Shown in pieces: positions 23,170 to 33,048 of a DNA stretch of 64,000 nucleotides (positions are counted from its first letter, which is position 1; each line of letters starts with the position of its first letter). The stretch is from assembly GCA_022702705.1 (NCBI GenBank), contig CM040423.1:119221738-119285737 (forward strand). Reading direction: 5' to 3'. This stretch comes from Papilionanthe hookeriana x Papilionanthe teres (taxonomy: Eukaryota; Streptophyta; Magnoliopsida; Asparagales; Orchidaceae). Both the position numbers and the translations under genes were made by a program. The notes beneath the pieces were generated by a model that was given only the letters and a program-made list of their open reading frames with translations, did not search any database and was not told where the DNA came from.

Positions 23170-24350
23170 TAACTCATTCTGAGTGGCCCAACATTAAATT
23201 CTCATCAGATTTAGATTTATTGACTGAAAAATATGGTTTTAATCTATGTCCATTAACTTAAAATATTTTTCCAGTCTTAGGATCTTGAATATCTACAACT
23301 CCATAAGAATAAACATTTATCATAATAAATGGACCCATCCACCTGGATTTAATTTTTCCAGAAAATATTCTCAATCTAGCATTATACAGCAAAACTTGTT
23401 GTCCTAGTACAAGATTTTTGGTAAGAATCTTCTGATCATGTCATAACTTCATCTTTTCCTTATAAATCTTAGCATTTTCAGAAGATTCATTCCTTATTTC
23501 TTCAAGCTCATTCAATTGCAATAATCTCTTTTCAGCAGCATCTTTCAAATTATAATTGAACGCTTAAATAGCCCAATATGCTTTATGCTCAAGTTCAAAA
23601 GGTAAATGACAAGCTTTTTCAAAAATCACCCTATATGGGGACATTCCTATAGATGTTCTGTAAGCAGTCCTATAGGCCCACAAAGCATAATCCAGTTTAA
23701 TTGACCAATCAATTCTATTTGGATTAACCATTTTTTCCAATATTCTTTTAATTTCACAATTGGATAATTCAACCAAACCACTTGTCTGCGGATGATAAGC
23801 AGTAGCAATGTGATGATTAATATGATATTTCTTTGCTACCTTCTCAATAATCACATTTCTAAAATGACTTCCCCCATCAGTTATGATTACTCTTGGTATT
23901 CCAAATCTGTAAAATATATTATTTTCTAAAAACTTTGCAACTCTTTGAGCTTCACATCGAGGTAAAGCAATAGCTTCAATCCATTTGGAAAAATAGATCT
24001 ATCTTTATCAAAATATAAACATTTCCGAAAGATGGTGTAAATGGTCTCATAAAATCTAGTCCCCATACATCAAATATTTCAACTTCCAACATATAATTGA
24101 GGGGCATCTCATTTCTTCTAGAAATATTTCCTACACGCTGACATCTATCACAATTTTTAATATAAACATTCACATCCTTAAAAATTGTAGGCCAATAAAA
24201 TCCTGATTGTAATATTCTATATGCAGTTTTATCACTTCAAAAATGTCCCTCATAATCAGAATCATGACATTTTTGAATAATTTCATAAGTCTCTTCCAAA
24301 GGTACACATCTTCGAATTATAAGATTCTTTCCTTGTTTATATAAAAATGG
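23170..24350 (-). pseudogene. Integrase of E3, broken
   Basis: Pieces in different frames give the integrase in order. The zinc-binding end is at 24173-24100 (CDRCQRVGNIS). The start of the core is LDFMRPF at about 24060. The core end is at 23854-23564 (HPQTSGLVEL, then REIK replaced by CEIKRILEKM, and WAYRTAYRT). The C-terminal domain lies at about 23520-23220. Integrase inserts the cDNA into the genome. Stops and shifts between 23976 and 23854 remove continuity, including the region of the second catalytic Asp. It lies directly after RNase H in one ancestral polyprotein. Confidence 0.85.
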
Positions 24351-24356
24351 GTCATC

Positions 24357-25060
24357 TCAAAAATAAGTCTTAGCATCTGACAAAAATTTCTTCTTTTCAT
24401 GATATGTCAAACCATAGGGTATAATATTACTAACAATAAAGTTTACTATGTACGCATACCACGGAACATGCCATTCTTTAACAGTGAACAGTTTTTCATC
24501 AGGAAAATGTTCATTAATTTCTTCAATATCAAAGAGATATTTTTCAATTTCAAGTTTGGACAAATGATCAGCAATTTGATTATCAGAACCCTTCTTATCT
24601 TCTATCTCAAAATCAAATTCTTGCAAAAGAGGAATCCATCTTATTAGTCTAGGTGTTGCATCATTTTTCTTCATTAAGTATTTAATAGCAGAATGATCAG
24701 TATGCACAACACATTTAATTTCAATTAAATATGATCAAAATTTATCAAAAAAAAATACTATAGCTTATAACTCTTTCTCAGTAGTGGTATAATTAATTTG
24801 AGCTTCATTAAGACTTTTAATAGCATAATAAATTACTTTGAAAATTTTATCATATTTCTGACCCAAAACAGCACCAATAGCATAATCACTAACATCACAC
24901 ATTAATTCAAAATGTTTTTCACAATTTGGTGAAATTATTGCAGGTGCAGTGATTAATTTTTCTTTTAATGTTTCAAAAGCTTTACGGCAGTCATCATCAA
25001 AATTAAAAATTGCATACTTTTCCAGTAAACGACATAAAGGTTTTGTAATCTTTGAAAGTC
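24357..25060 (-). pseudogene. RNase H region of E3
   Basis: The frame 24707-24357 begins in the Athila-type RNase H (HTDHSAIKYLM, then RWIPLLQEFDFEI and NQIADHLS) and runs into the linker to integrase (WHVPWYAYIVNF). Upstream, other frames to about 25060 hold the start of the domain, with stops. RNase H removes the RNA strand during reverse transcription. Confidence 0.8.
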
Positions 25061-25887
25061 TTTAATGTAACGCATGTAGAATCAAGCATGTCATAAAAAC
25101 TTCTAATTCCCCTTACATTGGTTAGGCAAGGTAAATTAGATATAACTTGAATTTTTGCAGGATCTACCTACAAACCTTTCGCTCAAGTCTGATGTCCCAA
25201 AAAAATTCCTCCTTCTACCATAAATTGGCATTTTTCCTAATTAAGGACCAAATTAGTTTCTTCACAGCATTTTAGAAATTTAGATAGATGTTCTAAAAAT
25301 GATTCAAATGAAATCCCAAACACTGAAAAGTCATCCATAAAAACTTCAATCCCTTTTTCAATTAAATCACAAAAAATAGCCATCATACATCTCTGAAATG
25401 TAGCAGGGGCATTACATAAACCAAAGGGCATTCTTCTAAAAGCAAACGTACCATAAGGACTGGTAAACATAGTTTTCTTTTGATCCTCAGGAGTAATTTG
25501 AATTTGGTGGTAACCAGTATATCCATCAAGAAAACAAAAGTATTTATGCCCAGCGAGTCTATCCAACATTTGATTTAGAAAGGGGAGTGGAAAATGATCT
25601 TTCCTTATGGAAAGGTTTAATATTCTATAATCAATGCATATTCGCCACCCTGTAACTTATCTTGTTGGTATCATTTCATTCTTTTCATTAACAATCACAG
25701 TTACTCCTCCTTTTTTAGGAACACAGTGAATAGGACTAACCCATGCACTATCTGAAATAGGGTAGATAATTCTAGCATCCAACCATTTTAAAATTTCTTT
25801 CTTAATAACATATTTCATAATAGGATTTAATCTCCTTTGGGGATCAGCCTGCAAATTGCAATTATCTTCCATAAGTATTTTGTGCAT
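25061..25887 (-). pseudogene. Reverse transcriptase of E3
   Basis: Frame 25887-25657 holds the N-terminal fingers (RRLNPIMK, WVSPIHCVPKKGG). Frame 25569-25237 holds the palm with FLDGYTGYHQI, RMPFGLCNAPATFQRCM and the catalytic FMDDF, the form usual in Athila-like enzymes. The two are separated by a stop near 25655, and the thumb (to about 25061) is also interrupted. Order and motifs place it in the Athila lineage, like E5 RT at 62946-64000. Confidence 0.88.
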
Positions 25888-25950
25888 ACAAATTAAAGGA
25901 CTGATTCCTTTAATATCAGCAATTGTCCATCCAAAAGCTTTCTTGTGCTT

Positions 25951-26136
25951 CTACAAAATTTCAAGCAAACTCTCTTCTTCTTTTTCAGTTAATTGAGAGG
26001 AAATTATAACAGGCAAGGTTGAAGATTCACCTAGAAAAACATACTTCAAATGATTAGGAAGCATTTTTAACTCAAGTTCATGAGGCTTTTCAGTTAATAG
26101 ACCATAAGATTTATCTTTCTCAGTCATATCCAACAA
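25951..26136 (-). pseudogene. Protease-RT linker of E3
   Basis: This is a 61-residue frame (MLDMTEKDKSYGLL) with HELELKMLPNHLKYVFLGE, the usual lead-in to Athila reverse transcriptase. It is separated from the palm by frameshifts and has no known activity. Confidence 0.6.
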
Positions 26137-26361
26137 TTCAAAACTTTCTCGAAAAAACTATAAATCTTCCACTTGAAAATCTTCAGAATCAAATAACTCC
26201 TCTTCTTGCTTATATTCAAATTCTTCTCTTTCAGCTTTCTTTTCATAAGTTGATTTGAAATGACATTCACTTAAATATTCAATAATATCCATCCTATAAC
26301 ACTCATCTTCTTTACCTCTAGCAGGATATTTCATCGATTTTGAAATATTAAATGTAACAGT

Positions 26362-26832
26362 CTAATCATTAACCCTCATCAGTAATTCCCCTTTTTTCAC
26401 ACCTATCATGGCTCTGCCTGTAGCTAGAAAAGGTCTCCCCAAAATTATGGGTATCTCTTTATCTTTCTCCATATCTAACACAATGAAATCCACGGGAAAA
26501 ATAAATTGATCCACTTTTACCAAAACATCTTCTATAACTCCTTTAGGATATGTGATCGAACAATCTGCTAATTGCAGAGTTACAGTAGTTGGGGTTATTT
26601 CTCCTAGTCCCATTCTTTTGAATATTGATAGAGGCATAAGGTTAATGCTTGCACTCAAATCACATAAAGCTTTTCCACAGAATCTTCCTCTGATTGCACA
26701 TGGAATTGTGAAAATACCAGGATCTTTAAGTTTTATAGGAAGCTTTTTCTGAATTATTGCATTGCACTCCTCACTAAGTGCAACAGTCTCATTTTCTTCA
26801 AACTTCGTCTTTTTATTAAGAATATCCTTCAT
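26362..26832 (-). pseudogene. Aspartic protease of E3 with altered active site
   Basis: This 156-residue frame contains a retroviral-type aspartic protease. The active-site triplet reads DLS in LCDLSASINLMP (Asp58 of this frame) where the family has DLG or DSG, so the glycine is lost. The flap region VTLQLADCSITYPKG and the second core block IPIILGRPFLATGRAMI are kept. It normally cuts Gag-Pol into mature proteins. It lies between the Gag C-terminus and RT as in other Athila elements. Confidence 0.85.
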
Positions 26833-26952
26833 AAATTTTGCTTAGCTTGGCATTTGTTCTAGGGCTTCAGAAAATGGAATATTAATGGTAAGCTTCTTTA
26901 ATATCTCCAAGAATTTTAAAAATTGCTTATCTAACTTTTGTTGACGAAGTCT

Positions 26953-27647
26953 CTAAGGAAATAGAGGTGGTGGTTTTTCTAAATCAACCTTAGGTGGAGA
27001 AATAGGTCTTTCGAAACCTTTTGGAGCCTCCTCTTTAAGTTTTTCAATCTCTTTTTTCTCTACTTCAGTTTCTTTTTGAACTCTACCTTTCAATTCTTTT
27101 CCACTTCTCTGTTGAATTTCCTTCACTTGTTCTTTATTCTTTTCTCTTGGATTCACATCAATATTACATGGAAGTATTCCTTGGGATCTATTACTTAAGG
27201 CATTTGCAATATTTCTGATGCTTGCTCCTTGAATTTTTAATTGATTTCCCATATGTGATACTACTTCTTCCATAGACAACTTCTTCTCCTTATTCTGTAA
27301 AGCATTGTTATAACCTGAAGGATAAGTTAATCTATTATTATTATTACCTTGGTTGTTCCAATTCCCCAATGGATTTACTTGGGTGTTCCCCCATTGTTGA
27401 TTAACACCACCCTGATTATTGTTATTCCAGTTAAAATTTGGATGATTCTTTCAACCGGTTTATAATAATTGAAATATGGGTTGTTAGGTTTGATTATAAC
27501 ATTCACAGTTTCTGGTGAAGAATAAGGATCAACCATTTGGCATAATGAATTTTCTTCAATCATGAGATTTAGGTGAGAAAATTCATCCCAAATTGGTCTA
27601 TCTTCCTTGATACAACAGCAACTTGATTTGCTAACATTGTAAAACAC
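26953..27647 (-). pseudogene. Gag C-terminal region of E3
   Basis: Frame 27647-27375 has a cysteine-containing segment and Asn-rich sequence. Frame 27369-26953 has GNWNNQGNNNN, a predicted helical segment (MGNQLKIQGASIRNIANAL) and a charged Lys/Glu tail that leads to protease. The frames differ, so at least one shift separates them. Confidence 0.65.
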
Positions 27648-27819
27648 TGGCTACCTTTTTAGGATTTAACCTTTCAGAAGACCATTAAAAATTATTAGTA
27701 GTAATTTCTTCAATTAAAGCATAAGCATCAGAAAATGGTTTAGACATTAATGATCCACCAGGACGACATCGATGATTGATCTAGGAGATCCAACTAATCC
27801 ATTATAAAAAGTTTGAATT

Positions 27820-28349
27820 ATTAACTTGATTTGATATTGCATGATGTGGATATTTCCGAGGAGATCTTTAAATCTTTCCCATGCTTCATATATTGATTCC
27901 CCTTCAATCGACAAAATGATGTTATATCATTTCTCAACTTAACGATGCTTAGACGGTGGAAAATACTTAGCAAGGAACTTTTGTGACAGTTCACCCCAAG
28001 TTCTAATTGATCCATGTGCTAACGAATGTAACAACACTTTATCTTTATCCCTTAGTGAGAAAGAAAAAAGTCTAATTCTAATAGCATCATTCGAAACACC
28101 GTCATATTTAAAAGTAGTACACAACTCTAGAAAATTAGCAAGATGCAAATTAGGATCTTCAGTTGTTGCTCCCCCAAACTGGTTATTAAACACCATTTGG
28201 CTAATAACAGGTTTAAGCTCAAAAGAATTAGCAGCTACAGCAGGGTCTTGAATACTAGCATGAAGTTCATCTACTGTAGGGTTAAAATAATCTCTTAAAG
28301 GTCTTAATACTTGATGGACGCCAACATTTTGATCTTGATGATTTGCCAT
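27820..28349 (-). pseudogene. Gag capsid region of E3
   Basis: The frame starts at MANHQDQNVG (28349), shortly after the primer site. It has the Athila Gag core: NPNLHL-like DPNLHLANFLEL, AIRIRLFSFSLRDKDK and SIRTWGELSQKFLAKYFPPSK. It is open for 136 residues to 27939 and continues in another frame to about 27820. Gag forms the particle that packages the RNA. Confidence 0.85.
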
Positions 28350-28581
28350 TTTTTATCTTTTTCTATATTTTTAATTTTTTTTGATTTTTCTGATAGTTCT
28401 TTCTAATTCAGAATCGTAAGGTATAAGTCCTTCAGAACCTATACTATGCACACAATAATAAAATAAAACATAACTCAACACACTAAAGAAAACAAAGAAA
28501 AGTAAAAAATTTAAAATTACTTAACTCTCTTTAAAATGCTATTTAAATTAATTTTCCCTGTCAGCAGCGCCAAAAACTTGA

Positions 28582-28605
28582 TCCCCGATAAATGCAACGA
28601 CGCCA
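28582..28605 (-). other. E3 primer-binding site with 6-bp insertion
   Basis: The sense strand reads TGGCGTCGTTGC, then ATTTAT, then CGGGGA. Without the insertion and one C-to-T change this is TGGCGCCGTTGCCGGGGA, the tRNA-Asp type site of Athila elements. A second similar stretch (TGGCGCTGCTGACAGGGA) follows at 28559-28576. Confidence 0.7.
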
Positions 28606-28622
28606 AAAACTTAGTACCGTTC

Positions 28623-30404
28623 TGTAAATACGCTGATGATTTAGATATGAACTTATGATTTTATAATATGGTATACTATGCAAGTATACGTATCGTTTAT
28701 TAAGTAATATAAGACTTTCTGATTAAGTCCCGAGATATCAAACCCACAGGAAAAATATGAAAATTTTTAAAGAAATCAGAAAATTATCTTTTTACTTTCT
28801 TTAATTGTTTTTGAAAAAGTATGTCTTGATTTTGAAAAGTTTTGAATGTTGATTTGTCTTTTAAAATTTCCTTAATAAAATGTTAAACAATGAAATTAAA
28901 ATTATAATAACTAATAACACTGGATGTAAAATACTATTAACTAGAATATCTTTTTCTTTCCTTTTATGAAGTAGTAATAATTCTTAAAGTATTATTGTGG
29001 AAGTATTTAAATTTGTTGTGACAGATAGAAGCAAATGTGTTCTTTACCCTTACTTGGTTCTATAAAGAACATTATTTAATTTGAAATTTATATTATTTTG
29101 AACATGGTTAGGTAGGGAGGATAACAGTCTCTCACTTTAGAGTTCCCTCGATTCCCACCACCTGGGAACTAACTTCTCATAACAAAACTCAAAATTTCAA
29201 ACCAAATTAGGGGGTTTTAGCCCGTCACTCTAAAATCCTCTAATTTTACTCCCTTTCATAAAAATATCTTTTAATATTACATTCAATTATATGGACTACA
29301 ATTCTCACCCATAAAATTGCATGTGATTCTTATAAACTTTTATGAGACAATACGACATTGGATCTTACATAATCTCAAGAAATTCTATAACTTAACATGC
29401 CAAATTAAGAAGTAAACAAAGTTTTCATAATCAATCTTCTCAACTTCTTCCAACTTTTAAACACTTATACTTTCCACAAAAATTCTTTATAAATTAATTA
29501 CTTCTCCATTTAAGAAAGAAAAAGAAAAAGCAAACTTCTCAGAATGCATTGGGAAAATACAAAAACACATTGATTTGAAATTAAAAACAATAAGAAAAAT
29601 AACAAACGAAAGAAAGTATTAATAAAAAGATTAAAAGTAAACATTTATCTGAAAATCCTCTCCACAAGACTAAGTTCCTCTGAAACTTTGACTCTTCGCT
29701 AAAGTACTCCTCAGAGCAAGTCTCCCAACTCTGATGACATAGAATACAGACTTCATATTTCAATAGAAACTAAACTAAAAGAAAGAAAAGAAGTGGGAAG
29801 AAGAAGACTTCACTCCGACCCTTTTCTCCTTTCTACTCTCTACTCCTACTCTAAAAAAAAACTCTTAAAATGCAGTGGAAGAACAATGGAAGTACCCTTC
29901 AAAATGTAGAGGAAGAGCCTCCTAAAGCCTCCCCTTCAAAATGCAGTGGAATAGCCTCCTAAAGCCACCCTTAATCTTTTCTAAGACTCTCTTTAAATAG
30001 TAAACCAAAAGGTGCCTTGGTGTCTCTTCAAAATGTGTCCAAATTCAATGTATCTACCAAGGAACACACCCCTTCATTCAAACTTGCTGCCCAAAGGAAG
30101 TTATGGTAGTTACCACCAAGAGTTTCATCCCATCCCCTTTGAAATTGGCGTCAATATCATTTGGATTTTGATTTTTAACTGTGGCGGCTAAGCGCCGGCC
30201 CAGCGATGCTTAGCCGCCAGCGCCAAAATTTTAATTTTTCATTATTTTTGCTCCAAATTTGATCCAATTTTGCTCCTTTCATCGTGACCATCCATTTTCA
30301 TCATACCTGCAAGAAAAACATGAAATACCTTCCCTTAAAATGCAATATCATTAAAAATAGGTATAAAAATGTGCATAAAAATATTATATATTTTAGTTGT
30401 ATCA
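28623..30404 (-). repeat. 5' LTR of E3, about 1.78 kb
   Basis: In sense direction it starts TGATACAACT (30404) and ends near 28623. The boundaries are set by the primer site, by the TG/CA ends and by the E5 LTR (47687-49468), which has the same length by the same criteria. Shared landmarks are the 'gcaagtatacgtatcgttt' block near the U5 end (28678-28745 and 47850-47920), the GC palindromes (30181-30225) and the 'ttgctccaaatttg' region. It contains no gene. Confidence 0.75.
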
Positions 30405-30738
30405 CTCCACCACTAGGTCACCGATAGTGATGTGGTGTTGAGTTCCGGCAAACCGCATAACGAAGAGGTTCCAAATTCTAAAAAAGTCTTGACTGAACAG
30501 TTCGGCAATTCTACGTACCAATCAAAGGCAATCCCTGATAAACTATTGACGAACTAACGAAAGAGTAAGGAGTCGCTCCCACCGGCATTGTAGCAACTAG
30601 CACAAAAATGTGCGACAAGATGCCGGGGTTTTTCCATACCGTCGAAAGTCTTAAACAGAGATGGTACAAAGTCCTTCGGGTATTGGACTGCATCAAATTC
30701 CTTAGGTTAAGGTCTACCCGTCTGAATAGATGCTCCAC
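30405..30738 (-). pseudogene. Gag fragment of E2 (Tat/Ogre-like), cut by E3
   Basis: A minus-strand frame, shifted from the listed ATG frame, reads KPRHLVAHF, CYNAGG, LLFRQFVNSLSGIAFDWYVELP and then ITIGDLVVE. This is the Tat/Ogre Gag capsid core. It ends abruptly at 30405, where the E3 LTR starts. The rest of E2 gag and pol is not found in the window. Confidence 0.75.
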
Positions 30739-30811
30739 TCTTGGACTAAGCTAAGGCTTCTCGCACCTGCTATTCCACCATGTTCTTAATATCCTTTCCG
30801 GGAATCATGCT

Positions 30812-31560
30812 CTACGCTGAATCCTTCTTTGACTGTTCATCTCCAATGATGGATGTGATTTCTTTTCCTCCATCAGCAATGTGAAAGATCTCTGGGGGTA
30901 TTTCCTTCTGAGGTTGAAGCTGACTCTGGAGAGTGGCTAAGGCAGCCGCCATCTCCTCCATCCTCTTTGCCATCTGTGAAATCGTGTCATCCTTTTCTTG
31001 AAGACGCTCTCTCATCGCTTCTGGTTCATCTCTTTTAGAAGTTGATGGAGCTCCCTGCAGAGTTGACGAAGCTCGGGTCTCGACCATGTTAATCTCAGCA
31101 CATTCTTCATCCATGAATTCTGACAAATCCACTTCATTTCCAAGTTCTCTTCTTTCCCTGACAACCGTCGGATGTCCGTCCTTAGCTTTCCTATAACATC
31201 CTCAAGTGGTCGTTTCCAAACGATCTCACGGTTGTCAGGTGACAACTGTTTAACTTCTTTCTCAGGAGTTTCCTTTAATGCAGTAGCACTTTCTTCAGAT
31301 TCGGGCTCTCTGATAAGACTCCTCTTCCCAGAGCGTTCTGTCGATATCGGTTCAGCAATAATAGGTTGCCACACCATCCTTCTTGCAGTAGAAGGCCTAG
31401 GACTAGATGGTTTGTTTGTTGTACATCGGTAGGTGGTGTCCTCCCTAATATGGTGACCTGATACAACAACAAGCGAACTTCTCTCATTAGCTCGCACTTT
31501 CTTCCTTGGCCTTTCTTAGGAAACGACAGGGTTAACTCGTGGTCTGACGTGGGATCTAGC
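30812..31560 (-). pseudogene. ORF1 C-terminus / Gag N-terminus of E2
   Basis: Two overlapping frames, 31497-31012 and 31132-30812, are linked by a frameshift near 31100. The first has basic and Ser/Pro-rich sequence (RRMVWQPIIAEP, KETPEKEVKQLSPDNREIVWKRP). The second has MVETRAS, a heptad-like coiled coil (RERLQEKDDTISQMAKRMEE, AAALATLQSQLQ) and IPPEIF, which leads into the Gag core at 30738. It is the segment between the 5' ORF and Gag in Ogre-like elements. Function is not known. Confidence 0.55.
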
Positions 31561-31731
31561 TGGTACTCTTCCCATTCTTCTTAGAATCTCCGATATGAGG
31601 CAACCTTCTTTCTTTAGCGGAGTAATCTTCATCTCTTTCTTCTTACAAACACTGTAGTATGCAGGTCGGGGTAACGCAGCGACGATCCTTTAAGCATCTT
31701 CTTCATCAGATGCAGCAGAGAGAGGGTGAAA

Positions 31732-32331
31732 CTAACTCCCTCCTAACAGTGGTGAAATTTCAGGCAGTTCTTCTTCTTCCTCAAGAATCTCTTCCAGAAA
31801 AGCAACATCAGCGGCCTTGGTCTTCTTGATCCTGGCGATCTTTCTATTCTTATTTCTTCTTTGAGTCTGGGTTAAGGGTGTAACTTTTGAGTTGGACCCT
31901 ATCTCGAAGACAGACGGTACTGCAGCAAAATCTAAACCCTCCACGGTAACAGGCTCATCACCGACTTGGACTTCTTTTCCTTTCAGTTTGACAGGAGCTG
32001 AGGTAGGTGTAGTGATGACCAGACCGGTGGGGGTAGAGATGACAGTTCTGGGGGTAGCAGCTAACCTCCTATGAACAACAGTGTTTCTTTCAGTTGGAAC
32101 CCTTCGCAGGACAGGGAACGCTTGAGTTGACTTCAGGTTGAACTCGATTATGGGCTCCTCTGTTCCTGGTACTTTGTTCATCAGTGCGAAATGAGTAACA
32201 TCGGTGAACTTGGTGTCCGTATTGTCGAACCCTTGTCCAAAGCGAATGACCGCATCATTAGGCAGCTCGTCCTTGTATACAGCTAAGTCAATTCCGTTGG
32301 TGAAGGAGAAAATAAGCTTCGGTGCATACAT
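31732..32331 (-). CDS. 5' ORF1 of E2 with domain X and RRNKN motif
   Basis: This is an open frame of 199 residues (MYAPKLIFSF) upstream of gag, as expected for the extra 5' ORF of Ogre-like elements. The N-terminal 50 residues align with the start of the 3' ORFs of E4 and E1: KLIFSFTNGIDLAV against RLVLKFKNGVSLGL, and DAVIRF against GAVIEI. About 155 residues in, it has LTQTQRRNKNRKI against TLTPTERRNKN. A Thr/Pro/Val-rich middle and an acidic tail (EEILEEEEELPE) are particular to this copy. A 5' leader of about 570 bp lies between it and the primer site. I know of no function; the shared domain may bind the element's RNA or a host factor. Confidence 0.6.
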   Translation of the reverse strand: MYAPKLIFSFTNGIDLAVYKDELPNDAVIRFGQGFDNTDTKFTDVTHFALMNKVPGTEEPIIEFNLKSTQAFPVLRRVPTERNTVVHRRLAATPRTVISTPTGLVITTPTSAPVKLKGKEVQVGDEPVTVEGLDFAAVPSVFEIGSNSKVTPLTQTQRRNKNRKIARIKKTKAADVAFLEEILEEEEELPEISPLLGGS

Positions 32332-32901
32332 CTTCTTCAGGGTAGATTTTAGGCGTCACTTCCAAATTATGCTTCCTTTCATTGGGACGAAAAAAAGAGG
32401 AATTTCTCCAAACGAGTCCGAACATATTTCCATTTATATTTTCATTTTCTTTAGAACGAATTTTGGATTCTTGTTTTTATTTATGTATTTGTGGTTTAAC
32501 AGAATGTTCATTTTTTAAAGGGTTTGTTTATTAGAAGGTTTGTTCATTAAGAACGAAACAAATTAAAAGGGGAAAGGTTATAGGAAAGATAAGGGACCCA
32601 ATCCAAAAACTGGAAAGGAAAAGAGTGTCTCACAAGACTTCTCAACCCGAGGAACCGCTCCTAAGCTAACACCTATTGGGGGTCCACCCCACCTCAAAGA
32701 GGTAATAGGATTCTGGAACCTCTCTGTTTAGGGGTGTCTAAATAGTGGCTCCAAAATCCAAGAGAGTTGACTATACTCGTTCAAGACAGAAATGAACGTG
32801 GTATTTCAACGTAAAGAATGATAGTTTGATCCACTAGGGATATGGACTCATTACTGATTTATGAAATAAAAACCATCTGAATAAAATGGAGAGCGGAACT
32901 A
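32332..32901 (-). other. 5' leader of E2
   Basis: This lies between the primer site and ORF1. It holds no gene. At 32670-32686 the sense strand carries TGGACCCCCAATAGGTG, which is exactly complementary to the tract beside the 3' LTR of E4 (39233-39249) and E1 (11575-11591). Confidence 0.6.
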
Positions 32902-32920
32902 TTCCCCGGTGGAGTCGCCA
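32902..32920 (-). other. Primer-binding site of E2
   Basis: The sense strand reads TGGCGACTCCACCGGGGAA, five bases after the LTR end GCCGACA. It resembles the tRNA-Arg type site of Tat/Ogre elements (TGGCGACTCTGCTGGGG from the plant tRNA-Arg 3' end), with a few mismatches. It fixes the LTR3 boundary and the direction of the element. Confidence 0.75.
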
Positions 32921-32925
32921 AAAAT

Positions 32926-32997
32926 TGTCGGCATATTTTTAGTTTTGTGTTTCGAAAAGGGGTCGCGTACAGAAGTTGTCAATTAATTTTAGATTTT

Positions 32998-33048
<51 letters not shown>

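Larger units (their letters stand above)
21499..30404 (-). mobile_element. Athila-like element E3, 3'-truncated
   Basis: This is a Ty3/Gypsy element of the Athila lineage on the minus strand. It has a 5' LTR (28623-30404), primer site (28582-28605), gag (from 28349), protease, reverse transcriptase, RNase H, integrase (to about 23170) and a small coiled-coil frame (22353-22682). It then stops at 21499 with no env-like gene and no 3' LTR. Its right end interrupts the gag of E2. Its left end is fused to LTR2, so one deletion removed the end of E3 together with the rest of E2 and the end of LTR2. Frames are broken many times. Confidence 0.85.
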
